Part shown: positions 22,171 to 34,100 of the stretch, piece by piece
How positions within the stretch are numbered: position 1 is the first letter of the stretch
Layout of the letters: each line of letters begins with the position of its first letter
NCBI GenBank assembly: GCA_026874595.1
Contig: CM049307.1
Coordinates: 51,021,370-51,085,369 of the forward strand
DNA: 64,000 bases
DNA from: Sipunculus nudus
Lineage: Eukaryota; Annelida; Sipuncula; Golfingiida; Sipunculidae
Direction of reading: 5' to 3'
Program-made: the position numbers and the translations under genes
Notes under the pieces: generated by a model
Told to the model about the DNA's origin: nothing
The model's input: only the letters and a program-made list of their open reading frames with translations
Databases searched by the model: none

Positions 22171-25100
22171 CTTCCCGTTTTGATGTGTAGCTCACGCGGG
22201 GTGCGATTAGACCATTAAATAAGTGCCGGTTGTCAACCCATAAAGTCCCAAGAAGTACAATCATGAAGTTGTACATGGATTTGATAAAGTACACATTTAC
22301 ATCAAATTAGCCTCCTGTATGACAGTTTATCAGTTTATCAGGCCGTGTTTTGCTGTCCTGTATTTATCTTGAAATTCATGGTAGTCTTTTTGACTCCAAA
22401 AGAAATGCTCTTGCATATGACATAAATATATCAGTACTCTGTGAATTTATGCTCATAAGCTGGGCTTTCCAGTGAAACAAAACAAATTTGATTGACTGAG
22501 GGGGTAGAGAAATATTGCTATCTGAATTTGGTTGAACAATTTGAAACGGCCATTATTTTTACCTGGTAAATTAAATTTGGTTTTACATTTTGCTTCATTA
22601 TTAGTGAAGGATATATTAGATTGCTAAATTTATATATTTATGTAAATGCTTATAGCCTTACCTTCAATTGGGTGTATAACATGTCTACATTATTTAGTAA
22701 AATATCTCATTACTGACCAGTTGAAAAAGGTTGAATAATTTGAAACGCTTGTTTAGCATTCCAGCACGATCAAGTATTTTTTCACATATAAAGTGAATTG
22801 AACCACAGAGCCAAGCATATTTGGCAAACTTTCATGGGATTTAATATTTAGCTCACATTGCCATATATCTAACTGCTGAGAGCTATTACATAGATCTGCA
22901 CATTTTTTTTTTGGGGGGGGGGGGAGGGGTTGTTTGAAATGTATCCTTCCTTATAACACTTGGGCCCATTACTATTTTTTTCCTTATTTCATCATTAAAT
23001 GGTTTAAGGCCACAAGTTTCAAATATTACACAGTGCAGATGCAATGTATACCTTGTTATAACTAATAGCTTATCTAATTTATTTTATGCTCATTGTATCG
23101 ATTTGAGTTTTGCGGATACTATGTTTTCAGGTGGACGCTGCCGCCGCCACCCCATAGGTTTCCGAAGAACTCCTCCGGTCACATGTAAACTGCTCCGCCC
23201 TCATTTTTGGCTGACCTCTGACCTTTCCTCTCTGTCTAGCATCCATCTGTGCGTCTGTTTCCACGCATAAACCACATGTCGCAGGAACCGTTTGACCGAT
23301 CACTGGCGATCAGGCTAAAAATTTTGCACAAATGTAGCCCTAAGCTAGTTTTATAACATACACTAAAAATGGTGGCGCCACCTGTGACCATTTTCGCACA
23401 GCGTCCAACTGTTCATCTGCCTTGGGATAAAATCACTCATATATCTCTGCATTGGTTGGACTTATCCACCTGAAATTGTGCACGTGTATACATCCTGGAC
23501 AGCTTTCTTGATTTTATGACAGGTGGCGCCACCTACATTCACGTTAACACTGCAGACATCCAAGCTCATATCTCGGGAACTGTCTGACCAATTGGGCCAA
23601 AATTTTGGATGTGTATAGATCTTACATACCTCTTCATCATACGCAAAACTGGAGGTGCCACCTGCAACCATTTTTCACAGCGTATCTGATCATCTGCCTT
23701 GGGATAGAATCACTCATATCTCAGCAGTGGTTTGACTTATTCACCTGAAATTTTGCAGGTTTATACACCCTGGACAGCTTTCTTCATTTTATGACAGGTG
23801 GCACCACCTACATTCATGTTTATGCTGCAGACATCCAAGCTCATATCTCTGGAAACGTCTCCTGATTTTGTGGCAGGTGGCACCACCTACATTTATGTTT
23901 ACGCTGCAGACATTCAGGCTTATATCTCAGGACTGGTTTGACATATCCCCCTGAAATTTTGCATGTGTATAGATCTCACATTGCTCCTATTCATACACAA
24001 GATTGGTGGCGCCTCCTGCAACCATTTTTGCACAGCGTCCTTCTGTTTGTCTGCTGTGGGATAAAATCACTCATACAAGTAGTGGTTTGACTTATCTGCC
24101 TAAAAACTGCCTAAAAACTTGGACAGCTTTCTGGATTTTGTGGTAGGTGGCGCAAATTCCATGCACATTTCGGCTGCAGACATCCATGCTAATATGCAAC
24201 ACATCTTACTCTGATTCCCCTTGCCACTCAATCCATAACCCCACTTCACCCGTCCCACTATGATTTCAGCGGATACACGTAGTCGCTTGTTGACTACCCG
24301 TATTCTAGTTCAAAAGTGGAAACTTAATTTTTACAGCAATTTATTTCAGTTAATAAATAAAATGTGTATTATAATGCTTCAGCTGAATCAGCTCATGTCT
24401 GTTATTTTATAATTTACAGGGTTTTTTAAGTTCCAAGTGGATATATTTATTCACATGCATATTACAGTCACTTAGTTGAAATACTGAAAATTTTACAGAT
24501 ACACATATGTGATCATATAGTCCCTATAAGTGCAAAGTCAACACAACCACAAATATTTTATACAGATATTCTCAGAATCATTTTTAGCTGAGCGCTGTGA
24601 CCCACAGGGCCTTTGTTTTGAGTAATAATGACCATCAGGATATAATTTCTGTGCTTTTAACTCAAGTTGTAGTTTAAGGGTGATTAAAAGGATATGAAAC
24701 CTGTGACTGTTTATTCTGAACATATTGAAGCATATCCTAGATGCTGAAAATACATGCAATCTTGTTAAACTACAGCTGAAAAATTACACCTCAGAATTGT
24801 AGGAATGGATCATTATATCTGCTTGAAATTAAAGACAACTAATGAACTGATTGTTTTCTTTTGAAATTTGAAATTTCAAGAAAAATAATGAAAGGTTCCT
24901 GAGACATGTTGATTTACCTGCAAAAAGTAGAACAGCCCGAAAACGCGGTTTAAAGTTTGTCATTTATACGGCTTATATAGCAAATATAATTTGTTTAAGA
25001 ATTTATTATGGATTAAAAAAACATTTCTGAGACTTGATACTATTGTTAATGATTGCTCTCACATAGTAGATCATCATATTTGTTTTCTCTAAAAATGGCC

Positions 25101-28100
25101 AATTTCACCCATGTCACAAAAATTGTACCACCATGGGAAATGTGACCAGCTGTATCTTTCAAGAGGTATTTTCATACAAACAGTTGTTTTGTCCAGTAGC
25201 ACCTTATATGCCCCTATACCCAATTAAATTGTAATGGTGTAGTTTAGGAGGTTTTTATAAAAGGCCTTTATTACCAATTGTTAACGCATTATTTCCAAAT
25301 GTGTGTGGTTCTATAGTAAGAAGAAATGTATGGTTATATAAGAATAAAGGCATATATAGTGTAATAACCAAAATATTTTATATAGAATGACTTAAATTGC
25401 TCAAATATAGCTTGTTTTCCTGGCGACGTCATGCATAACGTCATGGCTAAAGATCAAGATTTGAGCCAATAAAGTCGACTTTTAAGCAACAGTGACTCTC
25501 AAACAACACCACCTTTCATAACATAACCCTTATTTTACTAAAACTGTACATCTCCTCATTATTATAGAATATTACTATTGCTTATAATTTGCATTAAATA
25601 TCGTAATTTAGGCCTTTTATAAAACCCCCCTAAACTACACCATAAACAATTAAAGCTCCCAGAGCATTCCGGGCTCTGAATCACTACCCCATCCGAGGAT
25701 CATATAAAACGATAAAATTTAACATTGCACTTAAAAAACATTTAAAATTCCCTTCCAATACCAAGTTATATGTGAGAACCATGCTTTGGTAGCACTTCAG
25801 CTCAGTCTCATTTTATCTTGTTTCAGTATGTCGGCGCACTACAGGAGCAACTGCAAGACCTTAAAAAGGCTCCAAGGTAAGAGCTCTTCATATGCAAAGT
25901 ATGATTTTCAAATCAAGTAAACCTAATAAAAAAAAATGTTTTTAAGTATGTTTAACAAAATTATGATATATTATGATATTATTATTTCAGTTTACTATGA
26001 AAATTATGTGTGTACCACTCAGTCCAAAGAATTAGTTTATAAAATGTTTTCTTAATTGTAATACACATACTTTTAGCATTGAAGTAAAATTGATCAACAT
26101 ATGCTTGCATGTGTATTTGGATATTTCTACTGAAATATTGTTTACTTACCGGTAGTCCTTTTTATATTTAACAAACTAGCTGATAAACCCGGTATACCGG
26201 GCTTTTCACCGCGGTTTGGGAGATATATTTACTGAGATATTGAATGTTGGCTCATTTTTTATTATAAAAGTTAAAAGAAAATATAGATTTTTTTAGTGGG
26301 ATACTCTCGGAATACAACATGTACAAATAATTTTTTACTGTTATTTTGTGGCGCTGTGCTCGTGGCAAAAATCATATCCCGGTATGTTTACTTTAAAGAC
26401 CTGGTCAGTGATGGTTTACATTCAGAACTGGAATGAGACGTGGAGGCATAGTGTTTCGTTGATATTTGACTGGTTTCTATTGTTGGACGAAGGCAGTTCG
26501 GCTGTGCTCGGTAAAAAAACGGAAAAATCACTCAAAATTATATGTGTATTAAAAATTATTTATTTTCATATCGCCTATGTCATTGCGGGGATAATAACCT
26601 TTAAAATGATGTATGGCACAATATTGTACATAACGCGGTTTTAGAGAACACCGCGAACAAACGTGAACTGAATTCCTTTTATAAGTATTAGATTACTGTA
26701 ACAAATTTACTCAAACAGTTAACTGCAGTATGTGTAGATCATGGTTATTAGAAATATATAATAAAATAGATGAAGTAAAGATAATGCAGTTTTGAAATTT
26801 ATGGATATATATATATACAGTGAAACTCCTCTAAGCTGGACACTCAAGGGACTGGAGGATTTTTTATCATATTTGAGAGTTGTCCTTGCTGTTTAGAGGA
26901 CTTAGGCATACTGCATCAATTCTTCATTGAATGTTACTGCACTGATATCATCTGTTTTGATTTTGTTTAGGCTTAATTTATAATAAGTAAATTTTATATA
27001 AATCATTTTTAATATAGCTTAACTATGCATTTGTAATTTCTAAAATATAATTATTTAAAAAAGGAAAGACAAACACTTTCTTTCTTTCTTTTAACTTCAT
27101 CAACTAGTCCTCACTAATACAGGCAGGTTCACTTCAACGTCCCATGCTTCATCTTCTAAGTAAGAGTAGTTCATGGATGGTTGCTCTAGGTGTATAGATG
27201 AATATTTACACCATCTGGACAGCATGATTATTTGTTAAAGGATACTCTTTACAACACATGCACCATAACAAAATGCAAACTATTGCTATCAAATTAATTA
27301 AGGCGCTGGATGCAGATCACAATGCACAAACTTTAGTCTTTGATGGTGGTCTTGTCAAATGAAAAGCTGCTTGTTAGTCTGTTTTTCTGGTTGACCGGCC
27401 AATCTTAATAAAGTAATGAGTGTGTTATCTACACATTTATAGAAATGAACAACAAATTTAACTGTATATTTACATGTAACATCCTGATGGTTCACCAAAT
27501 TACACTTGTCCTCGGGCTGTGCTTTGACCAAAACAAGTCATACGAGGTCATGACCTCAGAGTGCCAATTCCCAGCAGATATATGAAAAAAATTGAACTCC
27601 TAATGTCTGTCCGCTTAAAGGGTCTTAATATGTACTGGATATGCAGGCGAGATGGGAAAGTTTGTTAGTTGTCTGGGATAATTAGTTGTTGGCAAGTAGG
27701 AGTTTAGCTGTAAATATATATGTATGTGTGTGTGTGTGTTAATCAGTTATCGTCAATTTATGGAACTACTCATTCTGTACTCAGAATATTGAAAAAAGAA
27801 GTTTACATTCATGTCATAACAATTATAAGATATACAATGCAGGAAACAGCGGTCATAAAAAACATATTAAAATATAAATAACCCAAGACTGAATAGTTTG
27901 ATCAGCTGATTATTCAGAAGGACAGTTACAATAACAGCCATTAAAAAAATCATTAAAAAATATGAAGTCCTGTATTCTACTACAGTTATGTGTTGAAGCC
28001 TGGAAAGGATTAATAAATATAGATTATTTGTAAAATTTATGCAGTAAAACTTAAAAAATATGCTGTCAGATCATATGCTTTAGAATAGAATACAATACTT

Positions 28101-31100
28101 AAATGAGCTAGCTGAATATTAAACAGTTATAATATTTAGTGTATCTGAAGGTAGATCTTGGTTATTGCTCCTGAGAATTCTTAATAATTTTACAGTAAAC
28201 CAGGGCCAGAAGTCCTGACAGAATACACAAGGAAAGTTGATTTTCTGAAAGGACTGCTAGAAGCTGACAAAATGGTAGGTTTCATATGGAATTGCATACA
28301 AATATACTTGGTACAAATTACCAGGCACTTGCTCATGTGACTTCTGTTTTGAATATTTTTTTGTTGGAGGTAACCACCTCCATGTCTTTTTTTGCTTGTT
28401 TAACTAAGTATTATGTACATCTGCAGAATTCCATATTCCTGATTCGGAGGACGTGACAGGGGCTTATACGCGATAATTCTGGCATCAATCAGGCTCGGTG
28501 TATCACTCCTGCGGGACCTAGGTGTGTGTCATCCCCATTGCTGGGTGAAAAATATCACCGCCTCGGTTGAGATTTGAACTCACAATCTCACGGCTTTGAG
28601 TGTTGTGCTCTGCCCCTGAGCCACAGAAGCCAGTAATGGCTTTTTATACCAGTCTGTGTTCCTTGTCACAGTTTTTGTTGCAAGTCTCCATGTCTTTCAG
28701 GTGTCAAGAGTAGTCTCTTCTTCATTGGGGTATATAAATACATGTGCTGGTGATCAGTTGACACTTGAAATCCAGTAGCCTGTTTGTTTCTTCAAATGAA
28801 ATATTTTTTTTTGTTTACAGCCATTTACTTTAGTAATCTACTTTCATTTAAATAAAGGAAGGTCCTTTGTTGCAGAATCATTAAATGGTAGAAATAATAG
28901 AAATTTCAGTAAAATGATGAGCTTAGGTCTGTACTTTATCTAAAATCAAGTGATTTTTTTTTAATTTTTGTTAAGTGTATCATAATGTTTGCCTTGTGAT
29001 TTATATTATATATTAGATATATCTCCTAATATTAAACATGAACAAGATGTATAAACTGTATTAAACCTGTATATAGATATATATGTATTTTACTGTGTAT
29101 TATGTTGCAAGCAAAGTTTTCTCATTACAGCATCAGTAAATGTACTCTTATTAAATATATAATAGGTCAGTGAGGAGTGCACACTGAAAATAATGTACCG
29201 GTATTTCATTTGAGTGACAGCGTACACAACATTCTGTGCCAACGGGGTGTCGGGACTGCCTGTCTGAGCCTGTGACCTATGCACCCTGTTGATGGGCCGG
29301 CAAGCTGTCACTCAAATGGAAATGTCTCAATATTAGCTCAGTGAACTCCTCATCTGTTTTACTTGCAAGAGATACATGGCTGTGATAAAATATTCTTCAT
29401 GTCATAAGAGGTCGATGAAGTAGGAAAGCAGAGGGAGCCTAAAATGACCTTTTATTTAATAGCTAAGAGCACAAAATTTCTACCATATTTACAGCCCACA
29501 GCCAGCAGTAAAGCCCTCCATGCAGAGTTCATACACCCTGCGCCACCTGGTGTCACATCCACAAACCTTCCCAGCAAAGAGCTGCATCTACAGAAGAAAG
29601 CTCACTACCAAGGAGAGATGAGGGCAGAACTTCTAGGAACCAAGGACAAGGATGCTGAAACAGGTAAGAAACTTGGTCATAGGGTCACTGACCTTTGCCT
29701 TCAAACATGAATCTCCAAAGTGAAAATTTGATTTAATGTTCCGAGAATTAGGCCTAACAGGATGAAGAGACAGAGATAAATTAAAACTGTTTTTAGTAAC
29801 AGCTCAGTGGCTTTGTTTAGTTCATGAAATCAAAAAGGAGGCAGATTTCTTTCAATGTATAGTTCTCCGTTGCCTTTGACTAATGTAAAAAAATGTGTGT
29901 CAAATGTAGATTTTTATGTTTTTCTGACAGGTGACCCATGTCAGTTTTATATTGGTGTTCCTTAATAACATTATTGAACATTTATCTGATCTCAGGGATC
30001 TCTCTCTTTAGGAAGTTGATATTCTTTCAATTTATCTGTAATTTCAGCAGTCCCCCTCTCTTTATTTTCTTTTATACACATATCTTTAAACAAAGCAGTG
30101 CATCTCTTGATTTTTCCATGCGCTTATCTCTTACAACAACTCTCCATCTCTTGACTTTCATATAAATGTATATCTTAGTTTCCAGGGGGTTCTGGTGGCA
30201 CCAAAAAATACCATCAAATTAAAAAAAATGAGCCAGGCTAAAAAAGTAATAGTCTTGGTGAAATAGAACAGGCTCAAATTTTACAAATGTCAGACAACTT
30301 TCCCGGCCACCTATTTCCAGGCGCTCAGGTACACCCAGCCTGAGTCTTTATTACACTGTATTTTCTGGTAGCCAATATATTATATTATATAATATATATA
30401 TATATATAAAAGGAAATAATATCACCAAACATCTCTAGTCTTAAGGTCTGTATTTTATTTCTATACTACATATTTTACCATGCCAGATGTTTCCAACTTC
30501 TTTATTAAGCCATTGAGTGGTTCCACTTTTGATCCATATATAGGTACATTTTATTCTTGTCCAGTCATCTATAGGGTCCCCTGTGACATTGCACGCTGAC
30601 AATAATCAAATTACATGGAAAATGCAGGATACAAAATAGAGGGTGCTTTCATGCACTTTTGCATGTATGTTTTCTTTTGTGCAGGTAGAAATCTTACCGA
30701 GGGTGCACTCTGTGCATGTATTATAAACCAATGAAAAAATGTAGGTGCAGTATCTTATTTTTTTACTATTCATAAACATCAGATTAGCATTTCTATTCTT
30801 TGAGCAACAGAAACTCCTTAACAAGCAAATTTTCTCACTAGTATTACCAGGTGCATGTTGAAATCTGTAGGTGCATGTAGGTACAGTATGACAATCACTC
30901 CTTATCTGTGATCCCTCCTGCCTGGGAAAAAATATTTTATCATTCTGGTAATTGAACAACTTAATTTCTTAATTTAAATACATGCCACAGTTATGCATCA
31001 AGTAATATTGTATTCATTCTTAAAATAATCAAATTAATAATCATGGTAAATATTTAGAATTCCAGTGCTGAAGCAAACAGTCAGATCACATCAGTTTAAA

Positions 31101-34100
31101 TGTGACAAGATAACCCAACTAAACTATAATAATTATTTCATTTATAGACAGCTCCAGTGTTTCTTCTGTTATTTGTCTTCTCTTGATTGAATTTTGTTGC
31201 AAGATCGCCCTGTAGATGCCCTGTATTGTTGTGGTAAACAGATAATGTTGACTGTTGACTCGTGAATTTTGCATCAAGTGACCTTTCTACCTCTGCATAT
31301 ATGCAACCTACCACCTTTAGTTGCTTGTTTTTCCCGTTTGTCAACAAAGCTGTGTTTAAAAACTCGTTGATAAACAAGTACATCCATCCTTCACGGAGGC
31401 TTTTTAAGAACTTTTCATAACCAGAATTACCCTTAGATCATTTTTTATATACACAGAGGAAGCCAGATATCACAAATTATTTTTCAATAGGTAGGGGAAT
31501 GGGCCCATCTAAATATGTCCAGGGTAACCCTTAGTTTCCTTTCTTTAATGTTCCTTGTAACAATTAACCAGCCTTCCTGTTTTACTAGATGACGGGCTGA
31601 GACAGCGTAAGCCAGCCAGCAGCACTGAGGAGGATATTGACCAGGTCCTGCAGCATCATCATCAGCTGCAGGAGAAGCTGGCAGAGGAGATGCTGCATTT
31701 TACACACAACATTAAAGAGACTGCTGAGAGGGCTGGAAGGATTGTCAGGGATGACATTAAGGTCAGTATAAATGAGTAGGTTTAAGTATCAACAGGGAGG
31801 GGTTAAAGGATTTAAAAGCTGAGGACAAAATAGCTTTTATTTAGTTGTATAATATATTGTAGTCATCACAACCTTGAGAAGTAAAGTGTGATATTGTCTG
31901 TAGTCACATTAGCCAGATTGTCAGATATAATGAACATGAAAGATAATGAAAATTAGGGTGAAATCTTTATGTATGGAAGATGAACTCACTACTGGATATT
32001 TATGTTTGTTAGAATAAAGGAAGCATTGAGTTGTACTTTTACTATAGTCTGTTCCACAACTCCTCTCTTCCTGATTTTTTGCAGTCTTTTTTGTCTTCAC
32101 ACAAGACAAACTTGTCAAACAAATTTCACCAATGGCAGAAAGAGGAAAATGTGTAATTTTTGGTACCCCACCTGCGTACGATATAAATTTTATTCCCTTC
32201 ACAGCCTGGTTGATATGTCTCATATATATTTGTGGTTCATGGCGTCCCTAGCAAGGGATCATTGTTTATCTTCTTTGGATACAGATATGAAGAAATGTGA
32301 TGTAACAGTGAAGCATGTGCATGAGTAGAATACAAGTGTCGCTGTAAACAGGGGTCAACAGCTCCTGATTATTGGTCCCCTGAATATGGGTGCCTCTTTT
32401 AGCTTCACATCTATTATGCTGTCATCACAGCTCCCTGTCATGTACATTTCATAGATATGTGGCAAGATGAGTCTACAGAATAGACTAGTTACTCATAAAA
32501 TGGTTTTTAATGTTAACAGGAATATGGCATAACGTCGGTCATTATTTCCGTAATAGTTAAAAATGCATTTTCCTCTTTCAGCCCTAGGGGGCAAAAAGTT
32601 TTGGCATTCATTATCTCCCAAATAATAATTGCAAAAAAAAACCAAAAAACAAAAAAACAGGTAGACAGGGGTGATGGAACTGACTATAGTTAATTTTTTT
32701 TTCTGACTAAACTGGAACAACCTTGCTTTAACTTTGTCATGACTAACAAGTAACTTCTGGGTTTAGATGATAATATAAGAGAAAACCAGTGTTTTTATCT
32801 CAGCTGACTGAAAGTTAACTGAGGTATAGGTATGGAGCTTTGTCTGTCATCTGTCCATCCATCTGGCCACCCAGTCGTCTCTTAGCAAGGCACAAATCAT
32901 AACCTTTTACCATTGAAGCTTCTTACTAAATATCAATGGAGATCAATGAAAAAATCTCCTTGGAAAACTGAAGTTAGGTCACTGTAAACTATATCCTCCA
33001 CGTTATGGGGCTTTCAAATACCCCACCCCCCAAAACAAAATAAGTAAAAATGTGATACAAAACCTCCAGTATCTTGATAATGAATGCATGGATTGAAACT
33101 TGCCTTGAATACTGACCATGACTATTTTTGACAGTTCCCAAAAACCGATGGCACCACCTGTATTTTTTCTAATGTTTACAATTTTTAAAGGTTAAAGTAA
33201 CAGGGGCCATCTGTCCACAAATAAGTTTCCAGATATTAACTATTGTTTGGTTTGACTTACTGCTTTCAAACTTCACTTATATAGGGCTCACTACTAAGGT
33301 AAGAACCCTATCGACTTTGGGGTCATAAGGTTGAAGGTCAAGGTCACAGAACCCATTTCTTTAAAAAGATATTGGATAGATTGAAGCCATCACAAACCTA
33401 CCATCTTCCAGATATTGCTCATCTTCTAATAGGGAAAGATTTATTTTTTATATTGGGGTCACAAGATCGAGGTTAAGGTCACAGGGCCCATCCGCAAATT
33501 AGTGTATGGATGATAACTCTGGTTTTGATAGACAGAATGGCTTCAAACTTTATTAACTACATTATTAGTGACCCACCACTAAAGTCTGAATTATTTTTAT
33601 TTTGGGATCCTGAGGTCAAAGATAGTCAGAGGACTCACATCTTTAAAAAGATTGTGGATGCATTGTAAATCAAACTTTTCATCCAAAACCTCCCAATCTT
33701 TCACATATGGCTTACCTGCCCAAAGTGGAAGAAATCTGTAGATTGTGAGGATACTTGGTCAGAGGTCAAGATCACTATATGGACTCACTTTTTTTAAAAG
33801 ATAGTTATGAGAATCAAAATGCTGCAAGTTCAAGGTTAGTTAGTGCTCAAATGTTTTGGTCAATAGGTCAAGGTCACAGGACCCACATTTTTAAAAAGCT
33901 CATAAAAATATCCTTGTAGACAAATTCAGTTGAGCATCAAGACCCATGGGTCCCTAGTTTATTAAGGACTTGCTTGAAACCAAATTATTCATGTTATACT
34001 TGTAATAAATATTCATATTATTATTATAATTACAACATTCATTCCAATATTGATTTATTGACTTACTTTTATTTTCAGAAAGTTGAAGAAAGCTCGCGCT

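Larger units (their letters stand above)
21880..25826 (+). other. USE1 intron 1
   Basis: 3.9 kb. It contains a 107-bp hairpin (21994-22100), a 31-bp poly-C tract (22138-22168), the 23115-24290 dispersed repeat and a TIR element (25234-25642). Stretches 22200-23100 and 24300-25230 show nothing identifiable. Confidence 0.7.
25877..28195 (+). other. USE1 intron 2
   Basis: 2.3 kb, holding a Helitron-like element (26176-26692) and a pogo-like element (26818-27710). The remaining stretches show nothing identifiable. Confidence 0.7.
28275..29494 (+). other. USE1 intron 3
   Basis: 1.2 kb with a tRNA-derived SINE (28437-28641) and a small foldback (29166-29356). Otherwise featureless. Confidence 0.7.
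31762..34078 (+). other. USE1 intron 5
   Basis: 2.3 kb, mostly two elements: the TTA-flanked TIR element (32042-32689) and an AGCTCAGCTGA-type repeat (32798-33960). Confidence 0.7.

Noticed and set aside
26348-26644. 98-codon plus-strand ORF
   Set aside because: Lies inside the Helitron-like element, has no recognisable domain and runs opposite to the element's orientation.
28561-28630. tRNA gene
   Set aside because: A and B boxes are present, but the clover-leaf stems do not pair properly and the sequence continues into a SINE body.
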